Notes: generated from the sequence alone by a model not told the origin. DNA of 64,000 nucleotides from Hirudinaria manillensis (GCA_034509925.1 CM067527.1:12128501-12192500); one strand, 5' to 3'. Positions 1 to 10,340 are shown, numbered from the stretch's first letter. Translations and numbers: made by a program.

Positions 1-433
1 CGGAGGTCATCGGCTCGAACGAGGTCAGAGGGAAGGGGGCCGAACCCCTTCAGAAATGGAACAACGATTCGGACAGGATCCACATTCCGGACGTGACGAT
101 GCCGGGAGTAGACGAGGAAGAAGAAGACAATGATGGACTCCAGAACTTCGTGGTAAGTTATGCTAGGATTTCATTTCTAGATCTTCAATAAATAAATATT
201 AAATCATTTTTGTTGAAAATTCAACAAAAAAAATGTTTTGAAGCAATATTTTTCAATATTAATCTTCTGAAAAGAGTCCTTCCTTTGCATCGGTCAGCAA
301 GTCCTTCAAACTTCTGATATGTTTTGTATTCTCTGAACACATACAATTACTGAAGATTGTTTTGTTTATGTAGGAAAATGTCTTCTTCAGGGGCACTGCT
401 GATTCAGGCAAACTTCCTGACACCAAGATTTGA
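1..433 (+). CDS. 3' end of an unrecognised gene (two last coding exons)
   Basis: Two coding pieces are visible: bases 3-150, ending at a consensus donor (GTG|gtaagt), and 374-433, after the acceptor tttatgtag and ending in TGA. Both junctions fall at codon boundaries, so the frame runs through. The visible residues are acidic (a GVDEEEEDND stretch) and the protein ends ...GKLPDTKI. The last residues T-K-I fit a class I PDZ-ligand pattern (S/T-x-hydrophobic), which would suit a membrane or scaffold protein; that is inference. The segment IHIPDV followed by an acidic run faintly recalls IFT43, but the match is too weak to name it. The gene starts left of the window. Confidence 0.5.
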
Positions 434-1117
434 TTAATTTTTCTGTTCTCATATCTGACTATAAATTTCTAAATTAATCGATTTATTGAAGTATTTCTGA
501 AATTATATATTATATTCATATTTATTTATTTATTTAATCTGAAATTTTCAAGATTTAAGCAAATATTTGGCTTAAATACATTTAAACTAGACGTATTACT
601 TATTATTTAATACTTTCACTATTATTTATCAATTATAATATATATTAATATGTAATATATTTATTATTTCTAATATTTCAAGTCATAAACTCTGACTTAC
701 AAGAAGGTGCATGCAATTATATTTATAAATTGTCGTATCAGGTCTGTCTCGATTGTTGATTCTTGAAAATGTTGCTTAAGTCGGAATTGAAGCCTCATGT
801 TTTCTATTTAATGTTTTATTTTGTTTTTTTTCAAATCTTATTTAATGTTTTGTTTTATTTTAAAATATTATTTAATGTTTTTGTTTTCAAATCCTATTTA
901 ATGTTTTCTTTTCATATTTTATGTTCAACGGCTCCATCGACATCTTTGGTCTCCCGGTCTTTTTTGAACATTGCAAGTTCCCAAAGCAGAACGATTCAGC
1001 ATGTGAATGTTTACGTTTCATGAGTCATTTTGTAAGACTATCTTCGTGTCTTCCACGACAATTTCATATTTCACGTATGCCTCTTGTTTGAATTTCATGT
1101 AAACCTTTGGTGTCAAA
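434..1117. other. AT-rich intergenic DNA, no gene seen
   Basis: The stretch is AT-rich, with a short array of tttaatgtttt-like units around 800-910. The small frame at 763-1023 is made of this low-complexity sequence and shows no domain or splice context. Confidence 0.5.
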
Positions 1118-1814
1118 TAGGGATGGTGTACTTGAGTACTTGTGCTTAAGTACTTGTGCTTAAGTACTTGTGCTTGAGTACTTGTACTTGAGTACCTATA
1201 ATTAAGTACTGTTAATGGAGTAAGACTTTAGTAATTCTAATAATAAATTCTACATAATAAATAAAACATGGCAAATGAAATAGGATTCAAGGATCAGTCT
1301 TAATGGTGCACATGACTCAGCTAACAGAATATGAGTAAATACAATTTGAACGACATTTTGAAAAACATGAAAAGTTTAATGGATTGAAATTGTTCTTGGA
1401 TCTTCTGTGGCCATAGCACTGAATATAGAAACATTTGAAGGTAAAGCTAAAATAGACAGGTAGCGAAGTATCTGCATAAGTACTTTTTTTTCTTCTGTAC
1501 CTGTGCTTGATCCTTCGAAACCTGATCCCGTATATATTTATAAATAATATAACTATATAATTAAAAAATGGAAAATTAAATATTTATTTAACGAAATGAC
1601 CCAACATTCGTAGAGGTATCAAAACGATACTTATACCAACCTGGCGAATGAAATATAATCGTGAAGGCGCATGATATTACTTAAAATTGACTATTTGTCA
1701 AGTTTAAAAGGTGTTTATGTTAATTTAAATAACTTAAAAATCTATTTATTAACAAAGACAAATCATAATATAAATATTTAGCAATTTAAGATGACATTAA
1801 ACCCTGATACATCG

Positions 1815-1858
1815 AGACACCTTTAACAAAGACAGCTTCTAGCATGTATTATATAAAT
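1815..1858 (+). promoter_or_regulatory. PSE-like element and TATA box of tRNA-Sec copy 1
   Basis: A GACACCT...GACAG block begins about 62-64 bases upstream of the tRNA, aligned in position with AACACCTCTGA..GGAAACAG of copies 2 and 3. TATATAA sits at -30 (1850-1856). Animal tRNA-Sec genes use this external type 3 Pol III layout (PSE plus TATA), so this copy looks expressible even though its flank has diverged. Confidence 0.6.
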
Positions 1859-1879
1859 AACGCTCGCACCAGCCCTTCT

Positions 1880-1966
1880 GCCCGAACGAGCCTCGGTGGT
1901 CCGGGGTGCAGGCTTCAAACCTGTAGCCGATTTGCGTCGGAGTGGTTCAATTCCACCCTTCGGGCG
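1880..1966 (+). tRNA. tRNA-Sec: Selenocysteine tRNA, anticodon TCA (copy 1)
   Basis: 87 bases beginning GCCCGAACGAGCC and ending CTTCGGGCG. It shows the features of eukaryotic tRNA-Sec: a long acceptor stem with one mismatch (C8.C), a 6-bp D stem (CCTCGG/CCGGGG), anticodon loop CTTCAAA with TCA, a 5-bp variable arm (CCGAT/GTCGG) and a T loop TTCAATT. It decodes UGA as selenocysteine after charging with serine and conversion. The three copies in this window look identical over all 87 bases. Unlike copy 2, there is no T-run immediately downstream. Confidence 0.93.
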
Positions 1967-2846
1967 TTGGGTGTCCCTTTGGGGGTACTTCGGGGGTAGG
2001 GGTGAAGTACCTGGTGTTTGTACTCGCGGCAGGGGTGCCGACCTTTGGTACTTGTGCTCGTGCCTTGGGTACTGTGATCGTACGTGTACTTCAGGTACCT
2101 CTGCTTGCACTCGGTACTTGAGTACTTGTACTCGTGTCTCCGGTACTTGTTCCCGAGTCGTTGGGAGGCAGGTCTGTGGTTTGATAGGGAGGCAGAGGGC
2201 TCGCCCTCCACGTGGTGCTTCCAAGCAAAGCGGCCGGAAGAGCTTCGGCGCCACGCCAACTTTGATGGTGGCTTCCGTTTTAGGCTTATTTTATCTTGTT
2301 AAAATTAAGTGATCAAACGTAAAGTTACTTGACGATTGTTTTTATTACATTGGAACAATTCTGACTGCAAAGCTGCGAGCAGAAAAGTACTGAAAAATAG
2401 ATGGTACTTGACAAAGTACTTGAAAATCCAAGTACTTGTGCTTGGACTTGAATCTTGAGTACTTGTGTACTTTGTCCTCCAGTATTTGTTTCCATCTCTA
2501 CCCATAGGAGTGCTGAAGCAGATGGCTAGCCGTGGGTCGTTACGAAGGAGAGAGAAGGATTTATGGAAATTACGATGATTTTAAATTGATATTGAATGAC
2601 TGTACTAAAATTAATTTATTTTTTAATTTGTTTATTTTCAAGAACCCTTAAAGAAATGATTTGAAATTACTAACAACGTAACTAACCCTTCGCATGTCTT
2701 TCAAAGCTTCCATTCGAATGAAGTAAAAATTATTACAATGTTTTGTTAAACGTTATTATTGGTGAGAATTAAACACAAATCTATCTTAAAGTTGATGATT
2801 CAATGAATAATATCATCAATAGGATTTAATTTGTGTAAACATTATT

Positions 2847-2889
2847 GAAACACCTCTGATAGGAAACAGCGAAACTGGAGATTATAAAA
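2847..2889 (+). promoter_or_regulatory. PSE-like element and TATA box of tRNA-Sec copy 2
   Basis: GAAACACCTCTGATAGGAAACAG begins at about -66 and TATAAAA lies at exactly -30 (2883-2889). The block is almost identical to the one before copy 3, differing by a few substitutions, so it was duplicated together with the tRNA. Confidence 0.75.
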
Positions 2890-2912
2890 GGACACAGTGA
2901 CGGGCATTCAAT

Positions 2913-2999
2913 GCCCGAACGAGCCTCGGTGGTCCGGGGTGCAGGCTTCAAACCTGTAGCCGATTTGCGTCGGAGTGGTTCAATTCCACCCTTCGGGCG
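2913..2999 (+). tRNA. tRNA-Sec: Selenocysteine tRNA, anticodon TCA (copy 2)
   Basis: Same 87-base sequence and fold as copy 1. The best-equipped copy: it has an upstream PSE-like block, a TATA box at -30 and a downstream run of five T residues that could stop Pol III. Confidence 0.95.
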
Positions 3000-3019
3000 G
3001 TGATTCTGTCGCGGGACCC

Positions 3020-3024
3020 TTTTT
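3020..3024 (+). terminator. Pol III T5 terminator of tRNA-Sec copy 2
   Basis: TTTTT about 20 bases past the tRNA 3' end. Runs of four or more T on the non-template strand terminate Pol III. Confidence 0.6.
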
Positions 3025-3543
3025 CTGTTATACTAACATAACAATGCTTGAATAAATTACTTTACTATAAAGGATCAGGTGATAAATTGATATACCTTTC
3101 CCTATTGCTGCACTCCAAAAATTTTGATGATCCAATTGGAATCCAAGAATTCCAGATCCTTGTTGTACTGCCTTGCGTTTTGACATGGTTTTGTTTGTCT
3201 CCAAATAGTTTTATGATAATTATTTTTATCGGCTAATATAATGCATAAAATTTCTCTAAGCGCCTGAAATTACTGGCAATATGGAAAATTATTTGCTAAA
3301 AACGAATGTTTCTTTTTACAAACACAATTAAAAAAAGATAACTGAAGAAAAATTTGCATTTCGTGATCATTCGTGAAGAAACTGATTCAAAGCCAACGTC
3401 TGATACCGATTTGTAAAAATGCATCGAACACCTATTCAATACCACAATAATTCACTATAAATTAGCGTTGACATATCTGATTATTAATAATTGTTTAAAT
3501 TCCTTCAGAAATATAATTTAACCAGCTGTTTCCAATTTAAGTA

Positions 3544-3586
3544 GAAACACCTCTGACAGGAAACAGAAAATCTGGAGATTATAAAA
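3544..3586 (+). promoter_or_regulatory. PSE-like element and TATA box of tRNA-Sec copy 3
   Basis: The same block as copy 2: AACACCTCTGACAGGAAACAG starting near -64, and TATAAAA at -30 (3580-3586). The sequence between TATA and the tRNA (GGACACAGTGACGGGCATTC) is also shared with copy 2. Confidence 0.75.
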
Positions 3587-3609
3587 GGACACAGTGACGG
3601 GCATTCAAT

Positions 3610-3696
3610 GCCCGAACGAGCCTCGGTGGTCCGGGGTGCAGGCTTCAAACCTGTAGCCGATTTGCGTCGGAGTGGTTCAATTCCACCCTTCGGGCG
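3610..3696 (+). tRNA. tRNA-Sec: Selenocysteine tRNA, anticodon TCA (copy 3)
   Basis: Same 87-base sequence and fold as copies 1 and 2. The first T-run downstream is TTTT at 3733-3736. Together with copy 2 it forms a clear tandem duplication with a period of 697 bases, covering at least the promoter and the gene body. Confidence 0.95.
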
Positions 3697-4288
3697 GTGG
3701 TATGGGATTGAAGAGGGTTCCGTACCTAGGGATTTTGCCCGAATTTGCTCAACCTTCTCGGCGTTGGACGTCTCGACATGTGAGTCCCTGGTTACTTAGT
3801 TTTTATGATTTAGGTTAAGCAAGTTTCGGTTGTTTGGGGCGATTAATATTTTTCTATGTATCAGTTTGGACAATCATGCTTTAATGAACGATTTAATAAC
3901 TTCAAATTTTGGGGATTTTAATCATATTGGCGTATAAAATGTAGTGAAGTTTATAAACTGAAAATAATTATATAAATGTTTTCTAGAGTCTTGAGATTGC
4001 AGCAGTTTATAAATTGTTACTTTTTGATTGATTTGGTGGTTTCCAACTTGACCCAGGAATTAAGTAAATAATATAAATTAATATTAAGATATGGGTCTTA
4101 ATTATATAATTTATTGGAATAACCTAAATATAAAATATTTTATTAAAATAACTAAAATCTAAAGTACGTCTTTAGGAATTGAGATTACGCTCACATTTAG
4201 TTCGTTTTTAGTATTGACGCACTCGACGTAAACATTGTAGGTGCCTACAAAAATACTAAAAATTAGGTCTTAAAACTAAACATTGAAG
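3697..4288. other. Intergenic, no gene seen
   Basis: AT-rich spacer between the third tRNA-Sec gene and Churchill. It holds the likely T4 terminator of copy 3 (3733-3736) and presumably the Churchill promoter; no clear TATA box is visible there. Confidence 0.4.
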
Positions 4289-5022
4289 ATGTGCATTGAT
4301 TGCGTTAAAGAAGAATATCCTGAAAGGGTGTGTTTTTGACTTCTTCTGTGGCTTATTTAAAATTTGTTGATAATATTTAATCCAGGAAGTTATTTATGGT
4401 AAATATGTTTGATGAAACAATAAATATATAGCATGATATTAAGTAGAAAAGATAAAACTATGTTGTTAAAGGTAAAGATACTAATGCAAACAATGATTGA
4501 TAACACAAACAGTTGTTTTTGAACAATGTCATTTGGCAACATTTTTCACTTATTGTTTAATGTTTTGCAATTCAAGGATAGCATTTGCCTGGATGGAGGA
4601 GCCTATCTTATGAACTTTGTCTGTTGTTCTCAGTGCCAGAAGCAGGATGCTTTGGAAGTGGTGAACAAGAAGTTTGAAGATGACAGCAATGAAGAAGTCA
4701 CGACATACGACCGTGAGACTCTACCACTTTTATTTGTCGTGATATTTTAAATTGTCTTTGTTGCATGCATCCATCCATCCATTCATCCACCCACCCACCA
4801 TCCATCCATCCAATGAACCTTATGCTCACCTACAACCATCTTTAATTTCATGCAGATGTATGCGGCGAGTGTCAACACATCGTTGCCAGCCACGTTCACA
4901 GGTTCAAGGTCGACTCGAACTACCAGGAATACGAAATGAGTTGCCTCCTCTGCGGAGTCGGGGAGGATTCGAGGTCCGTCATGCCCTACGATCCCAGGAA
5001 GCTCAACCTGGCACTCTGTTAA
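4289..5022 (+). CDS. CHURC1: Churchill zinc-binding protein (3 exons, 113 aa)
   Basis: Exons 4289-4327, 4577-4712 and 4856-5022; phases agree. The protein begins MCIDCVKEEYPER, continues DSICLDGGAYLMNF and ends CLLCGVGEDSRSVMPYDP..., with the CxxC pairs (CIDC, CSQC, CGEC, CLLC) that bind zinc in this family. Length equals the vertebrate protein (112 aa) within one residue. Churchill is a small zinc protein described as a transcriptional regulator acting downstream of FGF signalling in vertebrate embryos; whether it binds DNA directly is debated. Intron 2 holds a short CATC repeat. AATAAA follows at 5072-5077. Confidence 0.93.
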
Positions 5023-6082
5023 CCCAAGCTAATGCTAATGATTGCCATCAATTGGTTACATGAATGTGAATAATAAATGAGCTCATGGAATTAATTATGA
5101 ATTAATTATGCAATAATATGCATCAAATTAGTCTATAAGACAATAAAAAAAACTTTACCTGCAGTTCTTGCATGTCTTACGTGGAGAATCCCAGGGTTCT
5201 GTTTGAATAAAACAGGGGTGGTGGTGGTAATTTGGTTTCTTGAGTGTTTGGATGGATGTGATGCTGATTGTCATGTTGATGGATGGGTGAATGAATGAAT
5301 GAGCGACTGAACGAGTGGTCAAATGGACTGAAGGAATGGAAAGAAGAATTGTTGTCGACCAGGGAGTTATTGGAGTAATAAAATATCTGACGAAACATTT
5401 CATGGCCTCTTTCTGGTGGTTCTGTGAGTGGCTACCTCTCTTGTCCATGAATGTACCAATCCATCCATCCATCCAATCCATCCATCCCATCCATCCATTT
5501 GTCCATCCATATATCCTTCCTTCCATCCACCCATTCATTGTTGTGTTGCCACTGCATCTAGGTATTACGAACTCAAATCATATTTTAATTTACTGAAAGA
5601 TTTGGATCGAGTAATATTTAAAATAATTATGATTTTCTGTTTTTATTATTATTATTTATTAACTGTTGGTTTTCCCAGACATTCTAATCTTAACCTTGTA
5701 GTTGTTGCTAGGATAATTTCCTTCTCTTTGTCAATATAGAGCATTTTTGCAGGTTTTTTTTTTTTTAAATAATTATTATTAATATTTGCATTAATCGTTT
5801 GATATTAGAATTCATCCTTTAATCAATCCATCCACCCGCCCATTGACCAACCCATCCATCCATCCATCCGTCCGTCCATCCACCCATCCATCCACCCATT
5901 GACCAATACACCCATCCATCCATCCATCCATTGACCAATCCACCCACCCATCCATCCAGGGCGCATGATGTGCGTGAGTGATGCCTTTGTGAGTCTGTCG
6001 TAAAACTTACACCGGATTTCAGTGCATTTCTTACTTCACTGCAACGCTTCGTTGCTTCCAGCCTCCTACGTTTCCTTCCGTC
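5023..6082. repeat. Satellite-rich intergenic DNA with scattered CATC repeats
   Basis: (CATC)n tracts lie at about 5458-5535 and 5823-5960. The long frames here (poly SIHP or WMDG) are translations of the repeat. One possible spliced minus-strand exon is listed separately. Confidence 0.6.
5159..5198 (-). CDS. Possible small minus-strand exon of an unknown gene
   Basis: On the minus strand a good acceptor (ttattcaaacag) and a strong donor (CTGCAG|gtaaag) bracket 40 bases that translate as (E)PWDSPRKTCKNCR. The RKTCKNCR end is reminiscent of the cysteine motif just before or in LIM/PET-type proteins such as testin (RKICKNCKC). No neighbouring exon with a matching phase was found, so it may be chance. 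A short frame [17 protein letters not shown] starting near 6083, with a donor after it, could be an upstream exon. Confidence 0.2.
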
Positions 6083-6339
6083 CATCGGCAACTACTCTCC
6101 ACTTTGATTCTCATCTCTCTTTTTTGTCATTCTTCATATCTTCCTCTTGTCGTCTGTGCTTTGCCTGAATATTACCGATATTGTTATCTGGATTTGTGTA
6201 ACTCAAGTATTTAATTGATTCAAATACGTTAAAATAAATAAGTTAATCCATATTTATTCCTTTAAAGCCAGCCAATGGGAAGAGGGGTTGCTGTTGAGAG
6301 ATAATTCGAGTCATTAACAACGCCCTCGGGTCTAGTTTG

Positions 6340-6660
6340 GGCCAATTTTCACCCCAATTGTAATTGTATGACCGGTCGGCAGGCGAGTTTCCACGCGCGC
6401 GGGAAAAATCATGCCGATTGGCGGTTAAATATAAAAGGCACCGATCCGTTGTTTCGCTGTTGTAGATTTTGTTGGAAGCTCAAGTTAGAATGATTGGAGA
6501 TGAATTGTCATGATAACAGAACGGCATTGTGCTTAGCTAACGATTTAAATTTCTCTATTTTGTGAATAAAATTGATCAGAAATGTTATGTTGAATTAAAC
6601 TGAGATTGTTGCTGTTGTGTTGCGACTTCGTTTTCTTCTCTTGTGAAATCTTGTACCGAG
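6340..6660 (+). promoter_or_regulatory. TATA/CCAAT promoter and non-coding first exon
   Basis: An inverted CCAAT box (ATTGG, 6417-6421) and TATAAAAG (6430-6437) lie in a locally GC-rich patch. Transcription would start near 6460. The following 200 bases have no useful frame and end in a donor, ACCGAG|gtaggt at 6661. The next acceptor-like site before a long frame is gtcgtaaag at about 8270, six bases before the ATG at 8277. I infer this is the 5' UTR exon of that gene, with the ATGG satellite in its first intron. Confidence 0.5.
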
Positions 6661-7441
6661 GTAGGTCCTCTGTAACTCAATTTTAATTAATTTCTACTGA
6701 AAATAGCTTTTAATTTGTCAAATTATTAATATGTCAAATGAAATTGTTGAGCAAAGAAATATAAAACGGTGAAATCAATCATTAATTCAATGATTGGAGA
6801 CATTTTTTTACTCTTTTGGTTCGTGCGTACTCATTCCATGCTATCTTGGATCGATTCAGTTTTTTTGGGAAGTTTTTTGTTTACGGTTTCAGTTCTTTGT
6901 CGTCGCCGTGCGTGACGCGACGCACTCCGATCACGTATTTCTGTGCAATCCTTGTTTTTAATTTCAATATCGCTCGTTCATTTTTCTTGTAGATATTTAG
7001 AGTAATGTGTTTTTATTATTATTATGTTTTTATATATACTATTCATGGCGCTATTAACCTTGTTTGTTTGTTATCATTTCGATACCCTTGTGATAACATT
7101 GCATGCTTTGCTGACCTCAAAATTGCACTCCATCAGTGAAATGTAATCTCATTATAATATTCATTTATTAATTAATGTTAAAAGATTATAATATTAAAAA
7201 ATGGCTATTTATCATTCTCGTGAATAAACATTAGAAATTAAAGAAGGACAGAGACGGAGTGAGGCAAAGGGACAAATAACAAGTCTGACGAGATGAGGGA
7301 TGAGTTATAAAATGTGCACTTTAACGTCGTCTCTTGCGAGTTGGAATGCACACAGTTTAATTTTATATCCTATCCATGCGGCACAGCCATGAAATACGCA
7401 CTTAGTTACGCCTGGATGAATGTACGGATGGATAGGGGGTA

Positions 7442-7806
7442 CGGATGGATGGATGGATGGATGGATGGATGGATGGATGGTTGGATGGATGGATGGATGG
7501 ATGGATGGATGGATGGATGGATGGATGGATGGATGGATGGATGGATGGATGGATGGATGGATGGATGGATGGATGGATGGATGGATGGATGGATGGATGG
7601 ATGGATGGATGGATGGATGGATGGATGGATGGATGGATGGATGGATGGATGGATGGATGGATGGATGGATGGATGGATGGATGGATGGATGGATGGATGG
7701 ATGGATGGATGGATGGATGGATGGATGGATGGATGGATGGATGGATGGATGGATGGTTGGATGGATGGATGGATGGATGGATGGATGGATGGATGGATGG
7801 ATGGAT
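7442..7806 (+). repeat. (ATGG)n microsatellite, about 365 bp
   Basis: Nearly pure ATGG units with only two GGTTGG interruptions (near 7480 and 7755). Such purity implies recent expansion. All six frames read as long repeats (WMDG, SIHP), none of which is a real protein. Confidence 0.98.
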
Positions 7807-8070
7807 AGGGGGGATGGATGGTGAGGGATGGATGGATGGATGAAGGCGGGATGCATAGATGAAAGGAAGGAAGGAAGAAAAGATGGATGAAAGTTCCCAG
7901 ACAAAAAAAAAGAACATGATACTTACGTTTGGTGCATTTTTATCGACTGCGTAGGAAAGTTGAACTGGTGCAAGCAGCGAAAAACATGGAAATTATTAAA
8001 AATTATAAAATCATTTCTTCCAACAACCACCGACTTGAACGTTTGACTCAGAATCATTCCGTAAGTCCAT

Positions 8071-8145
8071 CAATCCATCCATCCATCCATCCATCCATCC
8101 ATCCATCCATCCATCCATCCATCCATCCATCCATCCATCCATCCA
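8071..8145 (+). repeat. (CATC)n microsatellite
   Basis: About 19 CATC units, the same motif as the 7442-7806 block on the opposite strand. The two tracts are therefore inverted relative to each other and could fold together. Confidence 0.95.
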
Positions 8146-8276
8146 ACGTCACCAGCGAAACAAGTTACAGCAAATCAATTGTCCATTTTTTATTTCTTAT
8201 TTATTTTCATTAGGTTTTAAATTATTACTTAAAGTATAAAATCATATTCACTTAAGAAACTTGTCGTAAAGGTCCG

Positions 8277-9659
8277 ATGTCCCCGAGACGATTAGCTGAG
8301 GACTGCAAAGAATTGAAATCGATTTTGAGCGACAATCGAGTCAACACGTTGTCGTCTGCAAAGAACAAAAACAGAATCTACGGTTACAGCAGCTGGGGTC
8401 AGTACGTGGAAGATTCTTTCAACAGCGGCTCGAAATGCCTCAAACGAACCAAAGAATGCAGACAAAAAGGCGACAAGCCAAAGAAATTTAAATTCGATTT
8501 CACTTCCGGCGAGTTATTGAAAGGATCCAGGAAGTCGGATGACGTCGAAGTCACAAATCCAAAAACTGACGCGTATCGTCTCCATGACGACGGGCCTCGC
8601 GATTTCTATGCTTCGATCCCTGGCAGAAATGATACAGGGTTCGGTTTGGCAACTTCCGGCCAGCCGTTTTATCACAGTCCGAACGAAAACGAAACCGAGA
8701 GTCGCTGCAACAAAACGGGAGATTTCGTGGATTTTTACTTTCGAAATGACAAGAGCATGACCGATGATACGGATAGAGTTCAAGATTCCAATTATACTTC
8801 CGCAAGCGGTTTAATTCCTCGCCATCTTGTTTCGACATCTTCCTCGTCATTCACGTCATCGTCGTCGTCCTCATCATCCCTGGCTACCAATCTATACGGC
8901 GATTGTGGCTCTACCAACGACTACTACCACTACTACAGCTACTATTGTCATCAACCACAGCAACCACACTACTTTAACACGCCACCTATCGCAGGAAAAG
9001 ATGTCGGATTCGCCTGGGACTATTTTGAGCCTCAACTTAATTCCATTTCCTATTTCCATCACAAGTCCTTTCCTCCATTTGATTGGTACCAATATGGCGA
9101 CCAGTGGCAGGGATGGGCTGACCAACATTCCCAGGGGGAAAATGGCCAATACTACCCTTTCTGCTATACCAACCCGCCTTCTTGCGACACGAGCTCCATT
9201 CCGCACAAAGGCCAGGGATTTTCCAGGATCGAGAGTGAAAAATCGAAACGAAACCAGAGACACTTGTCCAACATCCAAAGACAGCCCGGCATGGATTCGA
9301 CAATGGATCGTGAACTTCAAACAACATCCCAGAGACTTCCTGAGGTCGATTCGAGTTCAAGCTATTTCAAGGAAGCAGTTTCTCCTACAGCCTCCTCTTC
9401 TTCTTCTTTCTGCTCATCTTCTTCTCCCTGTTCCAAGTCTCGCGACGTGGACTCAACGGGGTCTCCCGGCATGCCATTCAATCAGAACGGAGGGCGGAGA
9501 GCACCAGTCGACCCGAAGATTAGCCAGTCGCAGTGGGGCGAAAAGAGCTGCCCTAACAATTGGCTGGCCGTCGACAAGACCCTGGTAGAGAACCTCATAG
9601 ACAACATAATGACAGGGAGTAAGGCCAACGGCGAGGGACTGAGACTGGCCGTGTTGTAG
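8277..9659 (+). CDS. Unknown 460-aa Ser/Tyr-rich protein, single coding exon
   Basis: A continuous 460-codon frame from ATG to TAG with coding-like base use, unlike the AT-rich flanks. The N-terminal third is basic (KKFKFDF, KRTKECRQKGDK), the middle has poly-Ser runs (around residues 190-200) and a Tyr/His/Gln-rich section (about 210-300), and another Ser-rich stretch lies near residue 370-390. It has no signal peptide and no membrane segment. The short C-terminal part (VDKTLVENLIDNIMTG) looks helical and may be a docking motif. I recognise no family. The intronless reading frame behind a TATA promoter recalls inducible early-response genes, but that is only inference. Confidence 0.65.
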   Translation: MSPRRLAEDCKELKSILSDNRVNTLSSAKNKNRIYGYSSWGQYVEDSFNSGSKCLKRTKECRQKGDKPKKFKFDFTSGELLKGSRKSDDVEVTNPKTDAYRLHDDGPRDFYASIPGRNDTGFGLATSGQPFYHSPNENETESRCNKTGDFVDFYFRNDKSMTDDTDRVQDSNYTSASGLIPRHLVSTSSSSFTSSSSSSSSLATNLYGDCGSTNDYYHYYSYYCHQPQQPHYFNTPPIAGKDVGFAWDYFEPQLNSISYFHHKSFPPFDWYQYGDQWQGWADQHSQGENGQYYPFCYTNPPSCDTSSIPHKGQGFSRIESEKSKRNQRHLSNIQRQPGMDSTMDRELQTTSQRLPEVDSSSSYFKEAVSPTASSSSSFCSSSSPCSKSRDVDSTGSPGMPFNQNGGRRAPVDPKISQSQWGEKSCPNNWLAVDKTLVENLIDNIMTGSKANGEGLRLAVL

Positions 9660-10340
9660 CCCGAATCGAGAAACTTAGGGACGAGTCTTAAAGTTTCCAT
9701 TTTGCCTCCATTAGTGGAGACAGATTCGTGCGTTGCTCGAGCGCTGATGTGATTTTAGTTAATACCGATTATTTATTGAATACATTTGATATTGTAAAAT
9801 CTGAATTGACATTTTGTGACTTAATTGTAAGAGATCCATCAGAACCAGGCTTACCCATGCTCTATCATAGAATGATCTCAATGGGACCGCGTCATCATGA
9901 CTTTAAGTCGTTAATAGCAGCCGACTCAGGCATTCAGTCCGATCACAAGTAACTCAAACTCCGTCAAGCAACGTCTATCGATTAAATGTAATTAACAACA
10001 AGCACCTAGAATCAAAGTATCCAAACCACGTGGCTACGGCTACGGAGCTTTGACCGAAGTATGGGGACGGCACGCGAACAGATCGCCGACTGCGATCGAC
10101 TACGTCATGGCAGACCAAGACCAAGACGTTTCCTTGTAAACCAATTTACATACTTTCAGACCCGGCTCCATTTCAGTACAAAACGTACGACAGATGCGAT
10201 GCCGGCCAATCATCCTCCCGTGCGACCGGCCAATCGAAGTAAGTCAGAACAAATAAGGCGGAGGTTCGCGAGGGTTGTGGGGTGACAATTTCCTCGCTTC
10301 GCTCATTGGAATGACGGTCGGTGGTCTTCTCTCGTAGCGA
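9660..10340. other. 3' flank of the 460-aa gene, nothing further recognised
   Basis: Probably 3' UTR at first. Small frames at 9728-9952 and 10061-10285 have no recognisable domain and no supporting splice sites. Confidence 0.4.

Larger units (their letters stand above)
1118..2500. mobile_element. Possible non-autonomous hAT-like element enclosing tRNA-Sec copy 1
   Basis: The left end reads TAGGGATGG (1118-1126) and the right end CCATCTCTA (2492-2500). These are imperfect inverted repeats (8 of 9 match). Just inside both ends lie many copies of GTACTTG/CAAGTAC (1128-1200 and 2400-2475), plus a further GTACTTG-rich block at 1985-2160. Short inverted ends with subterminal repeats are typical of hAT-type non-autonomous elements. 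No transposase is present and I could not find a matching 8-bp target duplication, so this is tentative. The first selenocysteine tRNA lies inside. Confidence 0.35.

Noticed and set aside
1896-2312. Protein frames crossing tRNA-Sec copy 1 and the GTACTTG repeats
   Set aside because: They cover the tRNA gene and repeat DNA; no domain.
7305-7917. Long frames of repeated WMDG, DGWM or SIHP residues on both strands
   Set aside because: They are translations of the (ATGG)n microsatellite, open in every frame because the repeat has no stop codon.
5458-8145. CRISPR-like regular arrays
   Set aside because: The repeats are simple tetranucleotide satellites without spacers, in an animal genome.
8514-9700. 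Several minus-strand frames of 70-140 codons opposite the 460-aa gene, plus a 253-codon plus-strand frame at 8827-9588
   Set aside because: Overlapping shadows of the long plus-strand coding frame.
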